NCBI GenBank assembly: GCA_958450365.1
Contig: CAUEEP010000754.1
Location: 444,001-508,000 of the forward strand
Length of the DNA: 64,000 bases
DNA from: Mesorhabditis belari
Taxonomy: Eukaryota; Nematoda; Chromadorea; Rhabditida; Rhabditidae
Reading direction: 5' to 3'
Of this stretch, positions 10,967-21,500 are shown one piece after another. Numbering within the stretch: position 1 is the first letter of the stretch; the number at the start of each line of letters is the position of its first letter. The notes beneath the pieces are model-generated. The model had not been told where the DNA came from. It saw only the letters and a list, made by a program, of their open reading frames with translations, and ran no database searches. The translations under genes were made by a program, and so were the position numbers.

Positions 10967-12517
10967 ATGAACGCTCGCAATCAGTTCAACTTCCCGGATG
11001 AAGAGGACCAGTATTGGAATGAGAACGGATCGACGAACTCTTCGTTTTTCGATGATCGACGACCGAACGAGCTGCTCGCGAAGCATGAGTTGACGAGAAT
11101 GGCCATGGATAATCTATTCGAAGATGTGAGGACACCATGTGAGCCGTCGACCAGCAAACAGCCACCACCACCGCTTCAATCAATGCAAACAACTCCCACT
11201 TGGAAAAACAATGTTGTTTTTACTGCTGGAGCGACCAAATCAGCTACCACGACACCATTGAAAATGGAGGCGCCAAGACTTCCGCCGAAAGCTCCATTTC
11301 CTGATATTGGATTGAAACCAGCGGCTTCGGTTGTATCAATTGCTCCATCGGAATGCAGCGTTTCGTCGTTTCCTTCTGACGCACAGCAACAGGAAATCGA
11401 CTACAATAGGTTGAAAAACGAACACCGAAAATTGCAGCGACACTTTGAGATGATACGCGCTGAGCGATATAAAGCGCCCGATGTGCGTGAGACGACGCGG
11501 AGATTGTTCATGAATGAGCCGGTGGCTTTGGATTTGTACAAGTCGAAGGCAGAGAAACTTGCTCTACTCGACGCGGCTATTGAAATGATTGATGGGAATG
11601 TGATCCTAGCTGTTGTGTTTTTTATTCAACGAACTGTTTCCGAGTCAATCTTTCGAGAGATTTTACTGCAAAAACCGAAAGCCGCTGAGCAGTACATTCA
11701 GTATTTGAAAGATGCGAAGAATGTGGACGAGTTGATGACAACGATGTGTGCATTGGGAAGGACCACTGAAGCGGCAATGGTTGAGTTCAATGTTGCTATG
11801 GAGGCAAAAACAGTCACTCAGAAAGTGATCCTCCTGAAGAAAGCCTTGGGGTCAACGTTCTTGGATCCAAATCTTCAAATGGAAAGAGAACAAGTGAGGA
11901 GGTATTTGGATTTAGTCGAAAGACAAACACAAATCGAGGTCACTGACTCTCAGGACAAGTCGAAGTTGTTCACCGATTACCCGAAAAACGCGTCTCTGAT
12001 TGGACAACCGGCGATCCATACTTTGTACTACTCTTGTCTGTACCATCACGATGATCCAACCACTGCACAGGCATCACCACAAGCAATCAAAGATCTTTGC
12101 CATTTGAATGATAAACAATTGACATGGATGTCGATTCAAACACTTGTGAAACAAAATCGATGGCTTGACATTGAAAAGGCGCTGTGCCCGCGCAGTTTGA
12201 TTCCAAATCTCGGCAAAACGGGCGGGTATTTGAAGGCGAACGTTGTGCCGATGGTTCATCTCTTGAGGCTTCTACATCTTGACAAGGCTCAACCGCCAAA
12301 AGATCTCGTTTGTCGTTTGTTGCGAACTCTTCCCAATATGAATGACAAGTTACGATTCGCGGAAAAGTATATGGCCACAGAGGTCGTCATTGAGTGCACA
12401 CAGCAGCAAAAGGATCGCACACGTTTAGAGGCGTATCTGAAGAAGTTGACGCCGCATTCTTCGGATCATTATAAAACCCTGGCTGCTCTTAATAATTCCA
12501 ATGCTAAATGGAAATAG
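10967..12517 (+). CDS. spe-39: SPE-39 (VIPAS39/VIPAR) lysosomal-traffic protein
   Basis: The protein has 516 residues in one uninterrupted exon. I chose the ATG at 10967 because a splice acceptor ends at 10962; in-frame codons further upstream lie before that acceptor. The N-terminus is polar (MNARNQFNFPDEEDQYW), then Pro/Thr-rich, then from about residue 140 a helical body with the Vps16 C-terminal type repeat (KAEKLALLDAAIEMIDGNVI, ILLKKAL and similar). Family proteins are about 490-520 residues. In the family (established) SPE-39/VIPAS39 binds the SM protein VPS33B and works in late-endosome and lysosome-related organelle biogenesis; in C. elegans it is needed for sperm membranous organelles. 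The downstream aho-3 gene is on the same strand about 200 bp away. The lack of introns in 1.55 kb contrasts with the neighbouring genes. Confidence 0.93.
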   Translation: MNARNQFNFPDEEDQYWNENGSTNSSFFDDRRPNELLAKHELTRMAMDNLFEDVRTPCEPSTSKQPPPPLQSMQTTPTWKNNVVFTAGATKSATTTPLKMEAPRLPPKAPFPDIGLKPAASVVSIAPSECSVSSFPSDAQQQEIDYNRLKNEHRKLQRHFEMIRAERYKAPDVRETTRRLFMNEPVALDLYKSKAEKLALLDAAIEMIDGNVILAVVFFIQRTVSESIFREILLQKPKAAEQYIQYLKDAKNVDELMTTMCALGRTTEAAMVEFNVAMEAKTVTQKVILLKKALGSTFLDPNLQMEREQVRRYLDLVERQTQIEVTDSQDKSKLFTDYPKNASLIGQPAIHTLYYSCLYHHDDPTTAQASPQAIKDLCHLNDKQLTWMSIQTLVKQNRWLDIEKALCPRSLIPNLGKTGGYLKANVVPMVHLLRLLHLDKAQPPKDLVCRLLRTLPNMNDKLRFAEKYMATEVVIECTQQQKDRTRLEAYLKKLTPHSSDHYKTLAALNNSNAKWK

Positions 12518-12716
12518 TTTTTTTGTTGTGCTATCTACTCTACGGTTTCTTTTCAGCATAATTCGGGTTTAGTTTATTCTCTTTTTCTTTGCTTGTCAAG
12601 TCTTTCTTTTAATAAGTGAACTGTGATACATTTTTTCTGCTCATTCACTTCAGTTTCCTGTGCTTTTCACTTTCGAGCTGTATCTCTATTGTTTGGATGA
12701 AAAAATCTCGATCTTT

Positions 12717-12718
12717 AG
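12717..12718 (+). promoter_or_regulatory. Acceptor directly upstream of the aho-3 start, possible operon trans-splice site
   Basis: ATCTTTAG ends at 12718, one base before the ATG at 12720 and 201 bp after the spe-39 stop codon. An AATAAG hexamer lies near 12610. This arrangement fits downstream-gene trans-splicing in a nematode operon, but a separate promoter is not excluded. Confidence 0.5.
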
Positions 12719-12719
12719 G

Positions 12720-14584
12720 ATGTCGTCGGGTCAATCGACATCAGAAACCTCGACGGCGATTGGTGGGCCGCCACCACCGGCTCCTGGACGGGTAAAAACT
12801 TTATTTATTTAGCTTTTTTGGTAAATTTGATAAAAATTAAGATCTTAAGAAATCTTACCAAAGAAATCTCAAGATTTCAATAGACAAGATTCAAGCTCAA
12901 CGTTCGGGTGATTCTCTAGATTTAGATACTAGCTAAATGCTTGTGCTAAACTAGCTAAACCTAAAACTCGGCAAGACCTAATTTTCTGATTAAATTTTTA
13001 AGAGCCAATTCAATTCCAATTTTTAGGTATCATTTCGTGATCTGTGTTGCCTCTTTTGTTGCCCACCTCTTCCATCGAGTATCGTCAGCAAACTAGCTTT
13101 TATGCCGCCCGAGCCGTGCTATTCGATTACCGATGATTCAAGGTTGGGCAAATGTTTTCTTTTAACAATAAAAATTTTGTTTAGGTTAAATTTGATCGAT
13201 GGACGAGCCGAGTGGCCACATGAGATTGAAGAGCTTCGTTTGATTGAGGTACTTGTTGTTTTGTTGATTGTTGATTGTTGATTCGGTTGTATTGTTATGT
13301 TGTATTGTTGATTTTTAATTAAATTTTAGATGTTTACGACCCGGACAAGACGGAGAAACAAAATCGCTTGCCTCTACGTGCGGCCATGCGGTGATGCAGC
13401 ACGGTACACGCTCCTCTTCTCGCACGGAAATGCTGTCGATCTCGGACAAATGAGTAGCTTCTACTATGGACTTGGATACCGCTTGGGGTGCAATGTGTTT
13501 AGCTACGATTATTCAGGTTCAGTTTTATCATAAATTTACTGATAGATAGAACTGATAGATAGATAGAAATTTAAAGATTATAACAAGTTTTTGGATAATA
13601 AACAAGAAAGTCTTTATGATTTAGTTAATGGACTTTTTAAATTTCCAGGTTATGGTTGCTCGACTGGTAAAGCTAGCGAGAAGAACCTCTACGCCGATAT
13701 TCAAGCAGCTTTTGAGGCTCTTCAAACAAGGTGATTACTTTGCTTACTTTACTTTGCAAAATCTTTTGAACAAAACAATAATTTTATGTTGAGATTTGGC
13801 TTATTTTGAAGTTTAGATATGACATTCCTGCTGAGCGGGTGATTCTCTACGGGCAAAGCATCGGAACGGTGCCTTCAGTGGATTTGGCTTCAAAACATCC
13901 CGATGTGGCTGCTTTGGTGATTTGTTTTGCACGTTTCTTCATTTATAAGCTTTCAGATATTACATTCTCCTTTGATGTCCGGAATGCGAGTTGCCTTTCC
14001 GGGAACACAGCGAACTTGGTGCTGCGATGCTTTTCCTTCAATAGGTTTGGCTTCATTTTTAGAAAGTCTACTTTGTATTTTAGAAAAAGTACCCCGGGTC
14101 ACTTGTCCTACTCTTGTTATACATGGAACTGATGACGAGGTAAACTGAGTTTAAAGCTTTAATGTTAAACTTTCAATTAGGTTATCGACTTTTCACATGG
14201 AGTCTCGATTTATGAGCGATGTCCGGCTTCAGTGGAGCCATTATGGGTTCGTTTTCTGGAAATACTTGATCAGTTTTGACGAAGAGAATATCTATTGTTT
14301 TAAGTTGTTCAATTCTTTATCCAAAGCTTGTTTTAAGGTTGCCGGCGCTGGGCACAACGATGTGGAGCTGCACGCGGCTTACTTGGAACGACTACGACTC
14401 TTCATCGAAAGTGAGGCCGGCAAGAAACCAGCCACCACTCAAGCTTATCAACCAAATGGGTTTGTTTTTGTTTGAATCAAATGAAAATAATCAGAATACA
14501 CCTCAAAACTTCATTTTCTCAAAATATTGCTGATTTAGAGCCATCAAAAGTACGCGTAACAACGACTCGGCTCGAACTGCGTAA
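12720..14584 (+). CDS. aho-3: ABHD17-type serine hydrolase (AHO-3)
   Basis: Eleven exons join in frame to 332 residues: 12720-12791, 13027-13142, 13185-13248, 13330-13516, 13649-13730, 13817-13916, 13957-14044, 14084-14139, 14181-14246, 14338-14459, 14539-14584. All introns are GT-AG, several only 39-42 bp. The N-terminal cysteine cluster [11 protein letters not shown] (residues 30-40) is the palmitoylation and membrane-anchoring motif of ABHD17. The alpha/beta hydrolase core shows [10 protein letters not shown] (oxyanion region), nucleophile elbow GQSIG with Ser188, an acid in GTDDE (253 or 254) and His283 in GAGHNDVE. Known family role: depalmitoylating thioesterase activity on membrane proteins; C. 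elegans aho-3 affects starvation-dependent thermotaxis. The length matches the family. The first 24 residues are a nematode-style Ser/Thr/Pro extension. Confidence 0.93.
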
Positions 14585-15104
14585 ATGCAAATCTAATTTT
14601 TCTTATAATCCTTCCTCGCTTAATACATGTACGAGCTTTGTTGGCAATATCTAAATAACTATTCTTTTTTGTTTGTTATAACCAAATATATTTGCGTGCA
14701 ATTCGAATGCATTTTCTTATTTTCCCCCGTTGACTCATTCCATTGTTGCATAAGATTTTTTCGGAGATTTCCATCGAGTTTTTCATATTGTTGTATCTTT
14801 TCACCACATTGATTAGTGCTAGATCTCTTTACCGAACTCTTTCTTTAGGCATAATCGTCCATAGGTTCTAATGAATTTAAGCTGGAGAGTACACCGTCTA
14901 TATTTGTTCCCTTTTTTTTATTCGAAAACCGATCTGCCTTCTCTCGTGCAATCTTATCATTTACATTCATTTGAGTTTCCCATTTTCTTCTTGAACATCT
15001 TTGTATTCTTTCTTTTCCGTCGTTGAAATTTGCATATTCACATCATTATTTCGTCATTTGCTCCAATATTTTCGATTTTTGCCCAAGTGATAGGGCTTTA
15101 TGTA

Positions 15105-15116
15105 AATAAAAATAAA
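15105..15116 (+). terminator. Poly(A) signals, probably aho-3
   Basis: Two AATAAA hexamers, 15105-15110 and 15111-15116, about 520 bp after the aho-3 stop codon and 410 bp before the next start codon. Confidence 0.55.
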
Positions 15117-15251
15117 CGCGAAATGGTTTTAGGCAAAGGAAACCCGACAACGATGGCTTGGATTTTGATGCTAATCTTTAGAATATTTCGGACGTTTTAG
15201 AAAACGCTTGACATCAAAAAAAACGACTGTGAAAGCCAATCGCGTTCTCAA

Positions 15252-15299
15252 CTTCCAGAATTCGGTTTCTCAACTGCTTGAGAAACCGAATTCTGGAAG
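15252..15299. repeat. Perfect 22-bp stem hairpin, 4-nt loop
   Basis: CTTCCAGAATTCGGTTTCTC plus AA is followed by the loop CTGC and the exact reverse complement. It lies alone in the spacer between aho-3 and the kinase gene. Confidence 0.9.
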
Positions 15300-15525
15300 A
15301 GAATTTTCTTATCGAAAATTCCGAAAAACGGCAGTGGAAAAAGTGGAAAAACGGCCTAGAATTGAATGAATTCATTTAACGATCTCTCCTTTTCACGGTC
15401 TTATCAATTCCAAAATTCTCAGGCAAAGTGTCAAATTTGTGCCAAACCTTTGTGGGAAAAGATTTTCAAATAATTCAAAGGATTTTCACTCAATCTTTCT
15501 CGAATTACTATTTTCATTGCAAATC

Positions 15526-18500
15526 ATGATCCCTGATCGAATCAAGCAATTGATGAACAAAGGCGACAAAGTGGCGCTGAAACCGATGCCTTTGCCGGAT
15601 CACAGGAGTTTGACCGATTCGAGCAGTGTTTCTAGTGAAACGTCACAGGATGGAGGAAGTGGTGAGAAGGATTTTGAGAGTAAATATTGTAATTTATGAC
15701 ATGGAGTAACTTTAATAACTTTAAAAATACTTTTGTCCTTTTTTGCTGATCATTTTCATTGATGGATAATGCTGGGTAGACCTGGTATGACGACTTCTCC
15801 AAGCCTCGCCAGAACCCTGGCTTTCTCTGACGCTTTCTCTATAAGCCAGTCAGGCTAGAATCAGCAAATGGCAGTACTTCTTTGCCGTAATCGTTTCCGT
15901 AATCGTTTCGCCCGGATTCAGAAAGCTGTGATGGATGAGACCGGCTGCGGACCACCAAACAGTCACCATAACCTTCTTTTGGTGCAAATTTGGCTTTGGA
16001 AAGTATTGTGGAGCCAGGCTAGAATCAGCAATTGGACTCAAGTTCTGGGTTTGTTGGTTGACTGTTGGTTAGCTGTTGGTTGGCTCTGCCTTTAAAACCT
16101 AGACTCTGCCTGGCTTGAGCTAGGTCATGGCTAGAAGCTGAATCGAGTCTATCACTAATGCCTGGGCATTAGTGACCTGGGCCTGACCTGATCAGCCTAG
16201 GCTTGCTGATCAGCCTAGCCTTGGTGATCAGCCTAGCCTTGGTGATCAGCCTAGCCTTGGTGATCAGCCTAGCCTTGGTGATCAGCCTAGCCTTGGTGAT
16301 CAGCCTTGGTGATCAGCCTAGCCTTGGTGATCAGCCTTGGTGATCAGCCTAGCCTTGGTGATCAGCCTAGCCTTGGTGATCAGCCTAGCCTTGGTGATCA
16401 GCCTAGCCTTGGTGATCAGCCTAGCCTTGCTGATCAGCCTAGCCTTGGTGATCAGCCTAGCCTTGGTGATCAGCCTAGCCTTGGTGATCAGCCTTGGTGA
16501 TCAGCCTAGCCTTGGTGATCAGCCTAGCCTTGGTGATCAGCCTAGCCTTGGTGATCAGCCTAGCCTTGGTGATCAGCCTTGGTGATCAGCCTAGCCTTGG
16601 TGATCAGCCTAGCCTTGGTGATCAGCCTAGCCTTGGTGATCAGCCTAGCCTTGGTGATCAGCCTAGCCTTGGTGATCAGCCTAGCCTTGCTGATCAGCCT
16701 AGCCTTGGTGATCAGCCTTGGTGATCAGCCTAGCCTTGGTGATCAGCCTTGGTGATCAGCCTAGCCTTGGTGATCAGCCTAGCCTTGGTGATCAGCCTAG
16801 CCTTGGTGATCAGCCTTGGTGATCAGCCTAGCCTTGGTGATCAGCCTTGGTGATCAGCCTAGCCTTGGTGATCAGCCTAGCCTTGGTGATCAGCCTAGCC
16901 TTGGTGATCAGCCTTGGTGATCAGCCTAGCCTTGGTGATCAGCCTTGGTGATCAGCCTAGCCTTGGTGATCAGCCCTTGGTGATCAGCCTAGCCTTGGTG
17001 ATCAGCCTAGCCTTGGTGATCAGCCTAGCCTTGGTGATCAGCCTTGGTGATCAGCCTAGCCTTGGTGATCAGCCTTGGTGATCAGCCTAGCCTTGGTGAT
17101 CAGCCTAGCCTTGGTGATCAGCCTAGCCTTGGTGATCAGCCTAGCCTTGGTGATCAGCCAGCCTTGCTGATCAGCCTAGCCTTGGTGATCAGCCTAGCCT
17201 TGGTGATCAGCCTAGCCTTGGTGATCAGCCTAGCCTTGGTGATCAGCCTTGGTGATCAGCCTAGCCTTGGTGATCAGCCTAGCCTTGGTGATCAGCCTAG
17301 CCTTGGTGATCAGCCTAGCCTTGGTGATCAGCCTAGCCTTGGTGATCAGCCTTGGTGATCAGCCAGCCTTGGTGATCAGCCAGCCTTGGTGATCAGCCTA
17401 GCCTTGGTGATCAGCCTAGCCTTGGTGATCAGCCTAGCCTTGCTGATCAGCCTTGGTGATCAGCCTAGCCTTGGTGATCAGCCTAGCCTTGGTGATCAGC
17501 CTAGCCTTGGTGATCAGCCTAGCCTTGGTGATCAGCCTAGCCTTGGTGATCAGCCTAGCCTTGGTGATCAGCCTAGCCTTGGTGATCAGCCTAGCCTTGG
17601 TGATCAGCCTAGCCTTGGTGATCAGCCCAGCCTTGGTGATCAGCCTAGCCTTGGTGATCAGCCTAGCCTTGGTGATCAGCCTAGCCTTGGTGATCAGCCT
17701 TGGTGATCAGCCTAGCCTTGGTGATCAGCCTAGCCTTGGTGATCAGCCTAGCCTTGGTGATCAGCCTAGCCTTGGTGATCAGCCTAGCCTTGCTGATCAG
17801 CCTAGCCTTGGTGATCAGCCTAGCCTTGGTGATCAGCCTTGGTGATCAGCCTAGCCTTGGTGATCAGCCTAGCCTTGGTGATCAGCCTAGCCTTGGTGAT
17901 CAGCCTAGCCTTGGTGATCAGCCTAGCCTTGGTGATCAGGCCTTGGTGATCAGCCTAGCCTTGGTGATCAGCCTAGCCTTGGTGATCAGCCTTGGTGATC
18001 AGCCTAGCCTTGGTGATCAGCCTAGCCTTGGTGATCAGCCCTAGCCTTGCTGATCAGCCTAGCCTTGGTGATCAGCCTAGCCTTGGTGATCAGCCTTGGT
18101 GATCAGCCTAGCCTTGGTGATCAGCCTAGCCTTGGTGATCAGCCTAGCCTTGGTGATCAGCCTAGCCTTGGTGATCAGCCTAGCCTTGGTGATCAGCCTA
18201 GCCTTGGTGATCAGCCTTGGTGATCAGCCTAGCCTTGGTGATCAGCCTAGCCTTGGTGATCAGCCTAGCCTTGGTGATCAGCCTAGCCTTGGTGATCAGC
18301 CTAGCCTTGGTGATCAGCCTAGCCTTGCTGATCAGCCTAGCCTTGGTGATCAGCCTAGCCTTGGTGATCAGCCTAGCCTTGGTGATCAGCCTAGCCTTGG
18401 TGATCAGCCTAGCCTTGGTGATCAGCCTTGGTGATCAGCCTAGCCTTGGTGATCAGCCTAGCCTTGGTGATCAGCCTAGCCTTGGTGATCAGCCTAGCCT

Positions 18501-21500
18501 TGGTGATCAGCCTAGCCTTGCTGATCAGCCTAGCCTTGGTGATCAGCCTAGCCCTTGGTGATCAGCCTTGGTGATCAGCCCAGCCTTGGTGATCAGCCTA
18601 GCCTTGGTGATCAGCCTAGCCTTGGTGATCAGCCTAGCCTTGGTGATCAGCCTAGCCTTGGTGATCAGCCTTGGTGATCAGCCTAGCCTTGGTGATCAGC
18701 CTAGCCTTGGTGATCAGCCTAGCCTTGGTGATCAGCCTAGCCTTGGTGATCAGCCTAGCCTTGCTGATCAGGTCAGGCCCATATCTAGCCCGCCCTATGC
18801 AAAGATCTGGCTTTAAAATCCTTGCATATCCTTAACTTAAGACTTGAGCTTGATTAGTCTTGAACTATTAAGTCTTGAACTCTTGAAACTCTTGAACTTT
18901 TAAACATTCCTGAGAGAGAACAATTCTAGACTGGATATGTTATTTTTTGGATTTTTTGAATTTTCCATATTTCCTTTCCTATCTCTCAAGAAAACCTTCT
19001 TTTTACGACCCTTCAACTACAGCTTTTTGATTCTGCTAATTTCTCTTTTCAACAGAGCGAAGAGATAAACAAGAAGAACCAAAAGTCGAACACCTTTTAT
19101 CAATTTCTTGGGAATTAGTTTTTTTTGAATCAAATCGATCAAATAGATCCAATAGATCAAATCGATCAAATCGATCAAATCGATCAAATAGATCAAATGG
19201 ATCAATCCAAAATAAATGAAACTATTTAGAGGCACTCGCCATCTACAGCTCACCGGTCAACAATCCTAAATACACGTATTTGAACTTTCGAAAGGGTGAT
19301 CGATTGAGGGTGATCGCTGAGACGTGAGTGACTACTAACTTGTGAGCTTACTAACTACCGTTTACTTACTGTGAGCTTACTAACTACCATAAATACTGTA
19401 ATAGTACCCCACCGCCCTCGTACAGTCGCGTAGTCGCAAAAGTTTTTAAGCATTTTTTAGTTTTTAGTATTTTTCAAAGCGTCCGTACTTTCAAAAAATG
19501 CGTCTTTCGTATCAAAAAATAGCTGAAATTCAGGGCTATTTTTTGATACCAAAACGAACATTGTAGCATAAACCAGTGTCGAGAAAAACGCGTTCAAAAC
19601 TAGACTACGCAATGCTCCGCACCTTTTTTCACTTTTTTCAAAGCACCCGTACTTTCAAAAAATGCGTCTTTGGTATCAAAAAATAGCTGAAATTCAGGGC
19701 TATTTTTTGATACCAAAACGAACATTGTAGCATAAACCAGTGTCGAGAAAAACTCGTTCAAAGCTAGACTACGCAACACTCCGCCACCATCATGATGGGA
19801 GCGGGGTACTATTACAGTATTTACGGTATGTTTAAATTATAGTTCTAAATTGAATTATAGTAGAGAAAGGTTAAGCTAAACTAAGAGAAGCATATCGTAA
19901 TACCTTTAATAGTAGCCCCTCCCCCCGATAATGCCGGTCGGAGCATCGCGTAGTCTAACTTTAAATGCATTTTTCTCGCCACCCGTTTAAGCTACAGTGT
20001 TCATTTAAGTATTAAATGAAAGCTGAAATTCAGGGCTATTTTTTGATACCAAAACGAACATTGTAGCATAAACCAGTGTCGAGAAAAACATCTTTCAAAG
20101 CTAGACTACGCGATGCTTCGGCCGTCATTATGGGGGTGGGGTACTATTACAGTATTTACGGTAGCTGATGAGTTATCGCCAAAAATATCAGCGTACTGGA
20201 GAGCGATCAACTAGTACTCATTCAAGGGCTTGTAAAACGAGTTATGTATCTCCAATCGGGAAACTTTTAATAGATAAATGTTGCCAAGATTAAGGACTTC
20301 AATATTTTATAAAACACTTAACAAAATAGAGTTGAAGTTGGTGCTTGGGAGCTAATCTATCAAAAAATCTAGGCCTGAGCTGAGTCTAGCTCTTCACAGT
20401 TCTCAGTTCTCAGCTCTCAGCTCTCAGCTCTCATTGCTTCATCAATTCTTGACCTTTCAGAAATGACAACTGGTGGCACGTCTACAACATTCGATCAAAA
20501 GAGATTGGCTTTGTACCGACTTCATACGTTTCCAAACTATGTGCAATCAAAAACGAGCCGTCAGTTTTTACAAAGAAACAATTGAAAATCGTTTTCTAGA
20601 TGGTTTCACAATCATCTTCAACGTGAGAGCTCGGTCAGCACATTGGTAAGAAAAGTTTAGCAAAACAAGTGAGAAGATGAACAGTAGTGACATCAGCTTA
20701 CGGTAGACAGATGGACAGTGATGGTGCAGATAAAAAGTGGTGCAGATAAAAAGCAGATGCAGATGCCCCAAAAGTTCTCTATTGAATTTAAGTCCGATGA
20801 GCAGACAGGCCATTCGAGAAAATCGATGTTGTGACGTTCCAAGAAAGGTGGATTGGCTGACATGAATTGAAGCATTATTCTGTTGAAAAATGTCACTTTT
20901 GTGCTGGAAGAGGAAGCAGTTGATCTGCAGTTGATCTGTTGATCTGCAGTTGATCTGTTGATCTGCAGTTGATCTGTTGATCTGCAGTTGATCTGTTGAT
21001 CTGCAGTTGATCCACAAGAACGTCCTGAGCCCGTATGCTATGCTCCAGGAAAAGTTCCTGATCTCTGATCTCTGAAAAGGTCTCTGATCTTTACGGCGGC
21101 ACCTTTGATCTTTCATCACGTAAAATATCCATAGTTTTCCCATGGAACGTAATTTCCTTCCAGAAAGTTTCCGGTAAAACTTTCGAAGAATCTAGATTTT
21201 CGGGGAAAAGTCGCTGAAGATGACCTACAAAGAAAATGAAACGCAAGTTGTCGCAAATTTCTTGAAGGATCCTTTCAAGAAGTCTTCGGGATTTCCTCAA
21301 AAGCTCACCGTCCAAAGCAGATCCGCAAGGACGTTCTAGTAATCGTTCGAGTTCATGCGACAAGTCACAAATTCTAAATCAAGAGCGTCATCCACATTGA
21401 AGGCCATAGCATCAATGATCCTTTTTCCTTCGAAATTTCGTCCACAAAGCATTGAATCCCAGGCATTCAGAAGGCACTTTTCTTCAAAATTTCAATAGTT

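Larger units (their letters stand above)
14585..15525 (+). other. aho-3 3' region and intergenic spacer
   Basis: T-rich 3' untranslated-like sequence. Two overlapping poly(A) signals AATAAA lie at 15105-15110 and 15111-15116. Beyond them is a perfect 22-bp hairpin (15252-15299), then the start of the kinase gene. No extra exon was seen. Confidence 0.6.

Noticed and set aside
13801..14533. Long frames at 13806-14132, 13927-14148, 14197-14475 and 14276-14533 as separate genes
   Set aside because: They are aho-3 exons read through short introns; the spliced model explains them.
16187..18771. CRISPR-like array of short repeats
   Set aside because: Units are contiguous with no unique spacers and the window is nematode nuclear DNA.
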